A stretch of 64,000 nucleotides of DNA, taken from the NCBI RefSeq assembly GCF_002744175.1, contig NZ_NKHF01000043.1:1-64000 (forward strand). Reading direction: 5' to 3'. The notes beneath the pieces are model-generated. The model had not been told where the DNA came from. It saw only the letters and a list, made by a program, of their open reading frames with translations, and did no database searches. This document shows positions 1-9,215 of this stretch, in pieces. Both the position numbers and the translations under genes were made by a program. Source of the DNA: Pseudoalteromonas piscicida. Lineage in GTDB: Bacteria > Pseudomonadota > Gammaproteobacteria > Enterobacterales > Alteromonadaceae. Each line of letters opens with the position of its first letter. The first letter of the stretch is position 1.

Positions 1-1
1 T

Positions 2-337
2 GAAGTGGTTGAAGAGCCTGCACCGCAAAGCGAAACTGTAGAAGCTCAGCAAGCTGAAGCGGCTGAAGAGCCTGCTCCGCAAAGCGAAACGGTTGAAGAA
101 CCTGCTCAGCGAGCTGTTAACGGTGGCACGGTTCAAACTCGTGTACGCTTTAACCAAACAGCTGCTGCACCAATGACGAAAGCACAGAGTGTAATTGAAG
201 ATGTCGTCACTGAAACGCCATCGGCAATGCCACATGACCTTCGTCCAGCTGTTGCAAATAGCGGCCTAGGTGTTGGCTCTAAGTCTCCAACAGGCAGAGC
301 CAGTGCAGATATGGCCTCACCTGCTGAGGTTGAGTAA
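2..337 (+). CDS. C-terminal end of a large protein, probably ribonuclease E (5' end outside window)
   Basis: The reading frame is open at the left edge, so this is only the tail of a longer protein; an in-window GTG at 5 is not a credible start. The visible part is acidic and low in complexity, with Glu/Pro/Ala-rich repeats (EEPAPQSETVE occurs twice, 18 residues apart). It is followed by a segment containing RVRFNQTAAAPMTKA and ends in RASADMASPAEVE. Acidic, repetitive C-terminal tails with an AxAPMTKA-type motif and a short conserved end are typical of the unstructured degradosome-scaffold half of gammaproteobacterial RNase E. The catalytic half is not in view, so the assignment rests on tail composition and short motifs alone. 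Another large protein with a disordered tail is possible. A strong terminator follows directly. Confidence 0.5.
   Translation, partial: EVVEEPAPQSETVEAQQAEAAEEPAPQSETVEEPAQRAVNGGTVQTRVRFNQTAAAPMTKAQSVIEDVVTETPSAMPHDLRPAVANSGLGVGSKSPTGRASADMASPAEVE
11..97 (+). repeat. Tandem 54-bp-period coding repeat
   Basis: The stretch at 11-43 recurs at 65-97 with only a few silent or conservative changes. It encodes EEPAPQSETVE twice inside the disordered acidic tail. The repeat probably arose by slippage or duplication and may extend to the left of the window. Confidence 0.7.
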
Positions 338-344
338 GTAAAAT

Positions 345-378
345 AAAAAAGCCAGTCTTGATAGACTGGCTTTTTTTT
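345..378 (+). terminator. Rho-independent terminator
   Basis: A perfect 8-bp stem, GCCAGTCT (351-358) and AGACTGGC (363-370), encloses the loop TGAT. It is flanked by six A on the left and eight T on the right, so it could work in both directions. It lies 8 bases after the stop of the upstream gene. Confidence 0.93.
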
Positions 379-483
379 GTCCAAAACTACTGAACAGAGA
401 AATGGTAATACCAGTCCTTCGTAGCACTCTATGCTATTTATCAGTAGAATGCCGTCAATTCTTTGATCCTTATAGTCGAAAGT

Positions 484-2142
484 ATGATCACACTTAAGAG
501 ATTCAAAAACGCCTCTTTAAAAGGTGACCTATTCGGTGGTGTTACCACTGCTATCATTTCACTACCATTAGCGCTTGCTTTTGGTGTTGCCTCAGGTGCC
601 GGTGCCGAAGCCGGAATGTGGGGTGCAATTTTAGTCGGATTATTTGCCGCTCTATTTGGTGGTTCAACCTCCCTCATTTCTGAACCAACCGGCCCAATGA
701 CAGTGATCATGACCGCTGTACTTACCGCCATGATGAGCAAGTACCCTGAAAATGGCCTTGCGATGGGCTTTACCGTGGTCATGATGGCAGGCGCCTTTCA
801 GATTTTGCTAGGTACGCTCAAGCTAGGGAAATACGTCACCCTTATGCCGTACAGCGTTATCTCGGGCTTTATGTCTGGGATTGGCGTTATTCTGATCATT
901 CTTCAGTTGGCACCCTTACTTGGTCATCAAGCCCCAGCCGGTGGCGTAATTGGTACTTTATCTGATCTGCCCAGCCTATTGATGGACTTGCACTTCTCTG
1001 AGTTATTTTTAGGTGTGATCACGCTGGCAATCTTATTTAAGATGCCAAGTAAGTGGCGTCAATATGTGCCCGCGCAACTCGTTGCCCTTGTCGCTGTTAC
1101 GCTACTTTCCATTATTATTTTCGACACCGAGAGTATTCGACGCATCGGCGAAATTCCAAGTGGATTACCGAGCATCGTTTTTCCAGTTTTGTCACCTGAG
1201 CTATTCGTTGAAATGCTGATTGATGCCTTAGTGCTTGGTACTCTCGGCTGTATTGATACACTACTTACAGCAGTGATCGCGGATAGTTTAACCCGAACGG
1301 AGCATGACTCTGACAAAGAGCTTAGAGGACAAGGTATTGCCAATATGATTGCAGGCCTTTTTGGGGCACTACCAGGGGCTGGTGCAACAATGGGCACCGT
1401 TGTGAATATTCAAGTAGGGGCTCGCTCCCCAATCGCTGGGATCTTCCGAGCTTTGATTTTAATGGCGGTAGTCTTTATCGCAGGCAGTCTAACCGAGCCA
1501 ATCCCTATGGCGGTATTGGCTGGTATTGCAGTTTATGTTGGCTTTAACATTTTGGACTGGAGCTTTATCCAGCGGGCTCATAAGCTCAGTATGAGTCAAA
1601 TGGCCATCATGTATGGGGTGATGTTACTTACCGTATTTGTCGATCTTATTATTGCGGTAGGACTCGGTGTATTTATCTCTAATGTGATGATCATAGAACG
1701 TCTAAGTCGAGTCCAAGCTAACCACGTAAAAGCCATTAGTGATAGTGATAGCGATGAAGATGTACCACTCACCAAAAAAGAAAGCGAGTTACTTGATCAA
1801 GCTAACGGTAAGCTTTTGTTCTTCTACCTCTCAGGTCCAATGATTTTTAGCGTCTCCAAAGCAATCGCACGACAGCATCGCAAAATTGGTGAATACAAAG
1901 CCATGGTGTTAGATCTAAGCGATGTTGCAATGATAGATGTGACGGTGGGGTTAGCCATCGAGAATGCGATCACCGACGCCCTTGATGCTAACTGCAGTGT
2001 GTTTATCTATTCGCCCAATTGGGAAACTACTGACAAACTAAAGCGCTTGAATATACACGAGCGCTTAGGTGATGGCGCTTTTTGCGATAGTCGAGAAATA
2101 GCGCTCAGCCAAGCCATCGATACCATGGCTAAAACTTATTAA
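484..2142 (+). CDS. SulP-family inorganic anion transporter with STAS domain
   Basis: Predicted inner-membrane anion transporter of the SulP (SLC26) family, 552 residues. The N-terminal four fifths is strongly hydrophobic, with many membrane segments and the family signatures SEPTGPMTV near residue 70 and GALPGAGATMGTVVN near 300. The C-terminal part, from about residue 435, is a soluble STAS domain (AMVLDLSDVAMIDVT), as in full-length members. ATG at 484 is preferred; a TTG seven codons upstream (463) is in frame but has no ribosome site. The substrate (sulfate, bicarbonate or another anion) cannot be told from sequence. Its 3' end overlaps the convergent LysR gene by 14 bases, so no terminator lies between them. 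Confidence 0.9.
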   Translation: MITLKRFKNASLKGDLFGGVTTAIISLPLALAFGVASGAGAEAGMWGAILVGLFAALFGGSTSLISEPTGPMTVIMTAVLTAMMSKYPENGLAMGFTVVMMAGAFQILLGTLKLGKYVTLMPYSVISGFMSGIGVILIILQLAPLLGHQAPAGGVIGTLSDLPSLLMDLHFSELFLGVITLAILFKMPSKWRQYVPAQLVALVAVTLLSIIIFDTESIRRIGEIPSGLPSIVFPVLSPELFVEMLIDALVLGTLGCIDTLLTAVIADSLTRTEHDSDKELRGQGIANMIAGLFGALPGAGATMGTVVNIQVGARSPIAGIFRALILMAVVFIAGSLTEPIPMAVLAGIAVYVGFNILDWSFIQRAHKLSMSQMAIMYGVMLLTVFVDLIIAVGLGVFISNVMIIERLSRVQANHVKAISDSDSDEDVPLTKKESELLDQANGKLLFFYLSGPMIFSVSKAIARQHRKIGEYKAMVLDLSDVAMIDVTVGLAIENAITDALDANCSVFIYSPNWETTDKLKRLNIHERLGDGAFCDSREIALSQAIDTMAKTY

Positions 2143-3004
2143 AATGTTCACTTAAGTGATCCAATAACAAGCGCAAGCTAGTTGCAACAAATTGTCTGGG
2201 TGGATACAGCGCCCAGACCCCCTCCTCTTCAGGTCTAAAATTGCAGAGTACCTCTGTTAACTCACCACGCTCTAGCGCCTCTTGCACGTAATAATGTGGC
2301 AACTGTACCAACCCTAAGCCTTGTTTTGCCGCTTCTAATAAGCCCCAGCCGCTATTGCAACGCAATGGACCGGCAACTTTAATTTGCCGCGCTTTTCCTT
2401 GTTCTATAAAGCGCCACTCACTGCTGTTTCCAATCAAGCATTGATGATTACTTAATTCGCTTAGTGTATGGGGTTGGCCATACTGGTTTAAGTATGTATT
2501 GGCACCACAGACCATGGTTTTACGCGTAGTCAACCGCTTAGCGCGTAATGACGAATCTTGTAACTTGCCAAGCCGGATAGCCAGATCAAACCCCTTATCG
2601 AGTAAATCAACCTGATTGTTAGTTAAATACATTTCAACCTCAACTTTAGGATACAAACGCATAAAGTCGACGACGGCTGGCATTACATACGACTCGCCAT
2701 ACATTACAGGTGCAGTCAACTTAAGCTTGCCTGTTGGTTGTCTATCACGCTGTCTAATTGCGGCCGTCGCATCATCCAAGCCATGTTGCAAATGCTTGGC
2801 ATGTGATAAAAACACTTCCCCTTCTTGAGTCAGTGCCAACTTTCTGGTTGTACGAGTGAGCAGCTGAATATTGAGCCTTTCTTCTAACATTTTTACTCTT
2901 CGGCTCACTTGAGCAACCGAAGTATTCAGTTGCGATGCAGCCTTACTAAAGGAGCCATTGCTTGCAACAGCTACAAATTCATCTATGCCAATCCACCTAT
3001 CCAT
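2129..3004 (-). CDS. LysR-family transcriptional regulator, divergent from frmA
   Basis: A 291-residue LysR-type regulator. An N-terminal winged helix-turn-helix (about residues 5-62, with FSKAASQLNTSVAQVSRRVK) is followed by a linker helix and a periplasmic-binding-like effector domain (about 90-290). Length is normal for the family. The reading frame extends further upstream, but ATG at 3004 gives the standard LysR N-terminus MDRWIGIDEFVAVAS; the longer version would run through the intergenic promoter region. It is transcribed away from frmA, 96 bases separate the two starts, and a perfect inverted repeat sits between them. By LysR convention it probably controls frmAB and itself. The inducer is unknown; formaldehyde or a glutathione adduct is a guess from context. 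Confidence 0.88.
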   Translation of the reverse strand: MDRWIGIDEFVAVASNGSFSKAASQLNTSVAQVSRRVKMLEERLNIQLLTRTTRKLALTQEGEVFLSHAKHLQHGLDDATAAIRQRDRQPTGKLKLTAPVMYGESYVMPAVVDFMRLYPKVEVEMYLTNNQVDLLDKGFDLAIRLGKLQDSSLRAKRLTTRKTMVCGANTYLNQYGQPHTLSELSNHQCLIGNSSEWRFIEQGKARQIKVAGPLRCNSGWGLLEAAKQGLGLVQLPHYYVQEALERGELTEVLCNFRPEEEGVWALYPPRQFVATSLRLLLDHLSEHFNKF

Positions 3005-3025
3005 TATTACACACACGTAAAAGTC

Positions 3026-3059
3026 TTTATTATTTTTATAGATTATCAAAAATAATAAA
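3026..3059. promoter_or_regulatory. Perfect 12-bp inverted repeat, candidate LysR operator
   Basis: TTTATTATTTTT (3026-3037) and AAAAATAATAAA (3048-3059) are exact reverse complements separated by 10 bases. A -10-like TATACT lies at 3065-3070 for frmA, so the right arm would overlap or adjoin its -35 region. Position and symmetry fit a LysR-type binding site shared by the divergent genes. Confidence 0.6.
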
Positions 3060-3085
3060 GCAGTTATACTTCTGTCATTGTTTAA

Positions 3086-4222
<1,137 letters not shown>

Positions 4223-4278
4223 AGATCCTTTTCAAGGGCGCAAACAGCGCCCTATTTCACTTAATTAAGGAGAACTTG

Positions 4279-5121
4279 ATGGAACTGATTTCCAGCAACA
4301 AAGTATCTGGTGGCTGGCACAAGCGCTACAAGCATACTAGTCAATCCACCCAGTGCGACATGACCTTCGCAATATTTTTACCTGAAATTGTCAATGAAGG
4401 GCAACGAGTTCCTGTTCTGTACTGGCTCTCGGGACTCACCTGTACCGACGAAAACTTCATGCAAAAAGCCGGCGCGTTTAAAAAGGCCAATGAGCTAGGT
4501 ATTGCTATTGTCGCACCGGATACAAGCCCCCGTGGTGAAGACGTTGCAGATGACGAAAATGGCGCTTATGATTTTGGTCTAGGTGCAGGTTTTTATGTTA
4601 ATGCAACTACAGCACCGTACAGTAAACATTATCATATGTATGACTATGTGACTGAAGAGTTGCCTGAGTTAATCCAAACTCACTTCCCAGTTAGCCCACA
4701 AAAAGCCATTAGTGGTCACTCTATGGGTGGTCATGGTGCATTGGTTATTGGACTAAGAAATCCAGACGCTTATACCAGTATTTCGGCATTTAGCCCGATA
4801 GTGAATCCGAGCAATTGTCCTTGGGGGCAAAAGGCACTCGCTGGATATTTAGGAGAAGACAAGCAAGATTGGCAACAGTATGATGCAACAATATTAATGA
4901 CTGAGTACGATAAGCCCAAGCAACCCGCTATTCTCATTGAGCAAGGCACCAGCGATCAGTTTCTAGATGAACAACTAAAACCTTGGTTATTCGAGCAAGC
5001 CGCTAAAGAAGCCCAATATCCTATCACGCTAAATATGCATGAAGGTTACGATCACAGCTACTTCTTTATTTCGAGCTTTATTGAAAATCACCTAGAATTT
5101 CACGCTAACTGTATGAAGTAA
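4279..5121 (+). CDS. frmB: S-formylglutathione hydrolase
   Basis: Cytosolic alpha/beta-hydrolase (esterase D family) that splits S-formylglutathione into formate and glutathione, finishing the formaldehyde pathway begun by frmA 56 bases upstream. The protein has 280 residues, the usual size. The nucleophile is Ser148 in GHSMGGHGA; the acid and base are likely Asp226 (GTSDQFL) and His259 (GYDHSYFF). The start is ATG 4279, six bases after AAGGAG at 4267-4272. An in-frame TTG one codon earlier is less likely. The pair forms a two-gene operon ended by a hairpin. Confidence 0.95.
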   Translation: MELISSNKVSGGWHKRYKHTSQSTQCDMTFAIFLPEIVNEGQRVPVLYWLSGLTCTDENFMQKAGAFKKANELGIAIVAPDTSPRGEDVADDENGAYDFGLGAGFYVNATTAPYSKHYHMYDYVTEELPELIQTHFPVSPQKAISGHSMGGHGALVIGLRNPDAYTSISAFSPIVNPSNCPWGQKALAGYLGEDKQDWQQYDATILMTEYDKPKQPAILIEQGTSDQFLDEQLKPWLFEQAAKEAQYPITLNMHEGYDHSYFFISSFIENHLEFHANCMK

Positions 5122-5123
5122 AA

Positions 5124-5154
5124 AAGGCGTACTCCCTGTACGCCTTGCTTGCTT
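5124..5154 (+). terminator. Hairpin terminator after frmB
   Basis: A perfect 9-bp stem, AAGGCGTAC (5124-5132) and GTACGCCTT (5138-5146), has the 5-base loop TCCCT. It is followed by a broken T-rich run. It lies immediately after the frmB stop. Confidence 0.75.
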
Positions 5155-5169
5155 AACATTATTCTTTAC

Positions 5170-5288
5170 TTAACCTGAGGTTTGGGGATAACCCCACTCT
5201 CGCGTCCTGCTACCGCACTGGTACCTACATCCTTGTAGGCAAGGCGAATTTATTCACCAATAGCTGGGGCTATTGGAAGTCAGGTTAA
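5170..5288. repeat. Dispersed inverted-repeat element, family 1, copy A
   Basis: This 119-bp element is bounded by TTAACCTGA (5170-5178) and TCAGGTTAA (5280-5288). Its interior contains nested palindromes (CCAATAGC and GCTATTGG around 5257-5277; CCTACA and TGTAGG around 5224-5239). A core with ATGTAGG, then ACC, then AGCAGGACGCG (minus-strand sense) recurs in copy C near 53.3 kb. The right terminal repeat supplies the stop codon of the convergent fabY gene. No coding capacity; it resembles a MITE-like or REP-like element. Confidence 0.7.
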
Positions 5289-7178
5289 ATCGCCGTAAGG
5301 ATTTTGTGGGCAAAGCTGTATGCTTTGCTCAAACCCAGGAATGGCTAACTCTTGTTGACTTAAACCCAGTTCCGACTCGTCAATCATGCCATTGCCAAAA
5401 CGGTAAATAAGCTCGTATTGGCCGTAGTCTGCCGCTTGCTGATATGCAATTTGTCTTTGTGTTGTAATGGCAAGTTGTTGTTCGTAATTTGCAAACTCAG
5501 CCTGGCTATAACGCTTGCTTAGTAGCTTCTTCGTTACCGTGGGAGAAAGTACCGTTGCAGTGGCATTGTTACCGCCAAAGCCCTTTGAATTAATAAAAGC
5601 GATATCCATTGGGTCACATTCATAGTGTTCGGTGCGAATATCTAAATGCTCAGCGTGAACATCCTCGGCCACCGCATTAATTGTGGTGATCCCTGGCATA
5701 ATATTGTATTCAAATACCCCTAATGCCATCGCTAACTGATCGCCAGATGCAGGTGCTATGGTATGACCAACATAGGCTTTTGGCGCTGCTACTTTCCAAC
5801 CATTAATCGCAAAAGTCTCGGCAATCTTGTGGTAGATAAGCGATTCTGTAACGCGGTTTTGTGGTGTACTTGAGCCATGGGCCAAAATAAAGCTGCGTTT
5901 TGTTAATGCCTCAGTACCTGCGATTTGCTGAGCCAACGCAACCGATTTTGCCATGGTAATGTAGTTGCCCGGACCCGGCGCCGTAATCGACTTTTTCACG
6001 CCGTCGGCATTAACATAAACATCTGCCACTGAGCCCATTATCTGCGCGCCAAGCTCAAGTGCTAGGGTATCATCCATCAAAATAGCGACTTGTGCGCCTT
6101 CGCCAATGGTAAAACCACAGTTTTCTCCAAACGGACGGCTGGTTTTACGGTAGTCAACCTGCTCAGTGTTGTCTAGTTTGCGCAAGCCTTCTTCGTTTGC
6201 AAGTGCTCCCATATTGCCAAAGCCTTCAATGATCTCTGGTGTGATGGCACATTCAACGCTTGCCACAATAGCAACCCGAGTACGACCAGCTTGAATATCA
6301 TTTACAGCAGCACGAAGGTTATAAAGGAAAGTTGCGCAAGCACCAGAAGTCGTAAACGTAGTGCCAACGCTTCCGGTTACATAGGCGTTGATAAAGTCGG
6401 TAGACATTGTGTTTAAACCTAGCGCTAACTGTTTAGTGCTTACACGGTCTCCACGTAATCGGCTACGCACTAAACCACCTAGTCCTTCATCATTCATTTG
6501 CCCTGCAACCGAGGCCGAGTAAGTTCCGATCTGATCTGGGCGCACACTATTCATCACTTTATCCCACTCAAGACCCGTTGAGCGAATAGCGTCAGTGGCA
6601 GCAAAAATGGTCGCCTGCAATCCACGAGGCTGGTAGCGACTGTTATACATCAAAGATGGCTCAAAACCGGTTGGTAATTGGCCCGCGGCCTTAATTGGGT
6701 TATCTCTGTGACTATCGTGTTTGACTTCAATTTGGTCAGCTATAGTGACTTCAACCGTTTTTGGATCCAGTTCAATTACTTGCCAAGCAGCAGGAACAGG
6801 ATCTGGTAAATCACGCTTACGGCAGCTAAATACAATCTTATTGTCATCACTCGCCTTCATCGTGAGCTTTTGCTGCCAGGGAGTCGCATCTACATCAAAA
6901 TGTGTTTTTTCAATTTTACGGATCAGCGTACCCGCTAAAATCTGTTCACCAAAGCGTGACTCAACCTCAGATTCTTTTACTACTTCGTCGTTTTGGTCTA
7001 ACAGTTGACCACTATCAAGGCGCACTAAATTCATCAGGCTCGCAAGGCCTAAATACGTCTCTTGTCTGTCTTTGGCATTTAGTTTATCAAGTACAATACG
7101 TTTATAGCCTTGATGGAAAGAGGTGCGCCCCGCGGCGTTAATTCCCCCCATTCCTACAATAATTGGCAATGCTGTCAT
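5280..7178 (-). CDS. fabY: Beta-ketoacyl-ACP synthase, FabY type
   Basis: Large condensing enzyme of 632 residues that matches the FabY class known from Pseudomonas aeruginosa, which starts fatty acid synthesis by condensing acetyl-CoA with malonyl-ACP. The thiolase-fold Cys-His-His triad is present: Cys281 in TSGACATF, His434 in LAHGSSTPQNR and His472 in YVGHTIAPASG. The roughly 170-residue N-terminal extension beyond ordinary FabB/FabF length is expected for this class. AGGAA precedes ATG 7178. The last codons and the TGA stop lie within the terminal repeat of a dispersed element, so the C-terminus may have been reset by that element. It is transcribed divergently from a GlxA-type regulator. 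Confidence 0.82.
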   Translation of the reverse strand: MTALPIIVGMGGINAAGRTSFHQGYKRIVLDKLNAKDRQETYLGLASLMNLVRLDSGQLLDQNDEVVKESEVESRFGEQILAGTLIRKIEKTHFDVDATPWQQKLTMKASDDNKIVFSCRKRDLPDPVPAAWQVIELDPKTVEVTIADQIEVKHDSHRDNPIKAAGQLPTGFEPSLMYNSRYQPRGLQATIFAATDAIRSTGLEWDKVMNSVRPDQIGTYSASVAGQMNDEGLGGLVRSRLRGDRVSTKQLALGLNTMSTDFINAYVTGSVGTTFTTSGACATFLYNLRAAVNDIQAGRTRVAIVASVECAITPEIIEGFGNMGALANEEGLRKLDNTEQVDYRKTSRPFGENCGFTIGEGAQVAILMDDTLALELGAQIMGSVADVYVNADGVKKSITAPGPGNYITMAKSVALAQQIAGTEALTKRSFILAHGSSTPQNRVTESLIYHKIAETFAINGWKVAAPKAYVGHTIAPASGDQLAMALGVFEYNIMPGITTINAVAEDVHAEHLDIRTEHYECDPMDIAFINSKGFGGNNATATVLSPTVTKKLLSKRYSQAEFANYEQQLAITTQRQIAYQQAADYGQYELIYRFGNGMIDESELGLSQQELAIPGFEQSIQLCPQNPYGDLT

Positions 7179-7232
7179 GTCGTTCCTACTTCTGAACTAA
7201 GATAATGATTTGATTTTAATTGCATTCAAATT

Positions 7233-7250
7233 TTATTTTTTACAAAATAA
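7233..7250. promoter_or_regulatory. Inverted repeat between fabY and the GlxA-type regulator
   Basis: TTATTTT (7233-7239) and AAAATAA (7244-7250) form a perfect 7-bp inverted repeat with a 4-base spacer, in the 117-bp divergent promoter region. It could be an operator. The AT-rich background makes chance occurrence possible. Confidence 0.3.
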
Positions 7251-7295
7251 GCCAAATATAGAACATTTTTCGCCAAAGAAAAGAGGTCGGAGCAG

Positions 7296-8288
7296 ATGAA
7301 ATCCTGTACACAAGTTGCCATTGTGCTTTATAAGCATATGCTGGTTACCAGTGTCACTTTGCCACTTGAAATGCTTAAAGCTGGGCAAGCATTTGCTAAA
7401 GTGCACTTAAAAGAGGCATATATTCCACTAGAGGTCGTGCTTTGTAGCAGTGATGGAGAGGTAGTTAGAGCGGACGAATGCATGACTCTTGAAGCACAAA
7501 GCGATTTTAGCTCATTACCTTTATATGATTACATCATAGTACCGAGTATTTGGCGTAATCCAAGACCAATAGTAAAGCAGCATCAGCACTTGAGTGATTC
7601 GCTTGCGGATGCTTGGGAATCTGGGAGTACTTTAATTGGTGTTGGCACTGGCGTCTGCTTTTTGGCAAGCTCTGGCCTCTTAAATGGTCACTCAGCCACG
7701 ACCCATTGGCACTTTGCAAAACAGTTTTCGCAGCTATACCCGAATGTAGAATTAAAGCCAGACTACTTTATCACGCAATCAGAGCGGATCTATACGGTGG
7801 CAAGCCTCAACGCATTAGCAGATGTCATTGTTCACATTATAGAGCTGTTATATGGCACGGATGCTGCTCACCACGTGCAACAAAACTTTTCTCATGAAAT
7901 TCGTAAGCCCTATGAGGAGCAGCGCTATTTAGAAGGGGCAGTAGACCGTCATGCTGATGAACAAATTGCGGCAATCCAATTTTGGCTTAAAAATAACGCC
8001 ACTTCCGAGATTTCTTTACCTGCCGTCGCCCATCAGTTTGATCTCAGCTATCGCACCTTCAATCGTCGCTTTAAACAAGCAACCGGACAAACAGCGGTGG
8101 CTTATTTACAACAGATACGCGTTGAAATGTGCAAAGAGTTGCTGGCAAGCAGCAATCTATCGATACAGGATATTGCCTTAGCTTGTGGGTTTAACTCGCA
8201 AGGCCAATTAAGTCGAGTATTTCGTCAATTAATGGGAAAGTCCCCTTCTACTTATCGCGCCATTGTGAGGAGGAAACTATTCTCGTAA
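7296..8288 (+). CDS. GlxA-family transcriptional regulator (DJ-1/PfpI-like plus AraC HTH)
   Basis: A 330-residue regulator in two parts. Residues 1 to about 190 form a DJ-1/PfpI-like amidotransferase-fold sensor (STLIGVGTGVCFLASSGLL, with Cys where the nucleophile elbow normally sits). The C-terminal 100 residues are an AraC-type double helix-turn-helix (SYRTFNRRFKQATG, then IQDIALACGFNSQGQLSRVFR). GGAG lies 8 bases before ATG 7296. It is transcribed away from fabY with 117 bases between starts, suggesting that it may control the fatty acid synthase gene or itself. The ligand is unknown. Confidence 0.87.
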   Translation: MKSCTQVAIVLYKHMLVTSVTLPLEMLKAGQAFAKVHLKEAYIPLEVVLCSSDGEVVRADECMTLEAQSDFSSLPLYDYIIVPSIWRNPRPIVKQHQHLSDSLADAWESGSTLIGVGTGVCFLASSGLLNGHSATTHWHFAKQFSQLYPNVELKPDYFITQSERIYTVASLNALADVIVHIIELLYGTDAAHHVQQNFSHEIRKPYEEQRYLEGAVDRHADEQIAAIQFWLKNNATSEISLPAVAHQFDLSYRTFNRRFKQATGQTAVAYLQQIRVEMCKELLASSNLSIQDIALACGFNSQGQLSRVFRQLMGKSPSTYRAIVRRKLFS

Positions 8289-8307
8289 TTCACGACCTAG
8301 GGGACAC

Positions 8308-8784
8308 TTACCGTATTTGTGTTACGGTTAGCGTTTGCTGCTGACCATTGAAGAAAAACGAAATATCGTCATCCACATTAAGCCCCTTTAGACGCTTACC
8401 GAGTGGCGCATCAAATGTAAGTACAAGTACAGGGGTTTCTTTATATTGGATTTTTAGTCCGCCTTCACAGGGCGCAAAATAAAACCAGTGGCAATGCCCT
8501 TGCTCATCTTCTATTTCAACTAGTGCGTTGTGCACAATGGTATCAGTGACTGGATGATCCAATTGATTGGTGATTGTTTGTTTTGCTAGATGCATGGCGT
8601 CAACGCGCTCACTTTGCCCTTCAGCTAGGTAGCCATACTCAATACTTAAGGAGTCATACTGGGTTTCGGCAGCGCTTTGCTCATGGGTTGCATCCGCACG
8701 GGCACTCTCAGCCGCTTCGGTGGCTTCAATCAACTTTTGTTCAAGTGCGAACTTGAGATATTCGATAAAAACAGATTTATTCAT
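8308..8784 (-). CDS. GreA/GreB-like transcription elongation factor-domain protein
   Basis: A 158-residue protein. The N-terminal part is a charged helical hairpin (roughly residues 5-75, including ATHEQSAAETQYDSLSIEY and YLAEGQ). The C-terminal part (about 80-158) looks like the GreA/GreB FKBP-fold domain (ALVEIEDEQG, then APLGKRLKGLNVDDDISF, comparable with the SPLGRALLGKKVGDEV signature). The coil differs from canonical GreA, which suggests a paralogue that binds the RNA polymerase secondary channel with another role. Whether it cleaves backtracked RNA cannot be judged. It is the second gene of a pair: its ATG overlaps the stop of the upstream lipoprotein gene by one base. The function is inferred from fold similarity only. 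Confidence 0.68.
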   Translation of the reverse strand: MNKSVFIEYLKFALEQKLIEATEAAESARADATHEQSAAETQYDSLSIEYGYLAEGQSERVDAMHLAKQTITNQLDHPVTDTIVHNALVEIEDEQGHCHWFYFAPCEGGLKIQYKETPVLVLTFDAPLGKRLKGLNVDDDISFFFNGQQQTLTVTQIR

Positions 8785-9215
8785 TAATAAACTACAGCTA
8801 TTGGATGATGAGTTGTAACAGGCTGGCCGTCAATAATAAGTGCTAAACGCAAAACCCAGCGCATGGACTTATCCGTGCAAACCCCAACCATGGTTGTGGC
8901 TTCTAATGTGTCACTATCAAAAAATACGGGAATTCGGCCCATGTTCATGTTTTCGCCTTCCAGCCAAGCAGATTGCACCTCTACTTTAGTCGCACTTTTG
9001 AGTCCAATGGTAAATTCGGTTTCGGGACGGATCTGCGCTGACCCCAGATAAATAGAGACTTCGGGAGTCAAATTACAAGGCGTTGAAAAATTACAGACAT
9101 TTCTTGTTACTGAACTTTCACTTTTTTCTGAACTTTCATGTATAATGATACTTGGGTCTGAACAGGCCACGAGGAAAATACCTAGCAATCCTATTGTTAA
9201 TTGCTTTACAACCAT
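8784..9215 (-). CDS. Small hypothetical lipoprotein
   Basis: A 143-residue protein with a typical lipoprotein signal: a short basic start, a hydrophobic run, and the lipobox LVAC placing the modified Cys at residue 18. After cleavage the second residue is Ser, compatible with outer-membrane sorting. The mature part is beta-rich, with a Cys pair (VCNFSTPCNL) and another Cys (VGVCTDKS). No family is recognised. It precedes the GreA-like gene, with a one-base stop/start overlap, so the two are probably translated from one message although one product acts outside and the other in the cytoplasm. Confidence 0.75.
   Translation of the reverse strand: MVVKQLTIGLLGIFLVACSDPSIIIHESSEKSESSVTRNVCNFSTPCNLTPEVSIYLGSAQIRPETEFTIGLKSATKVEVQSAWLEGENMNMGRIPVFFDSDTLEATTMVGVCTDKSMRWVLRLALIIDGQPVTTHHPIAVVY

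Noticed and set aside
11..97. CRISPR-like repeats
   Set aside because: Only two imperfect copies in a coding frame, with no spacers of typical size and no cas genes in the window.
463..483. TTG start for the SulP gene
   Set aside because: No ribosome site and a non-family N-terminus; ATG 484 is better.
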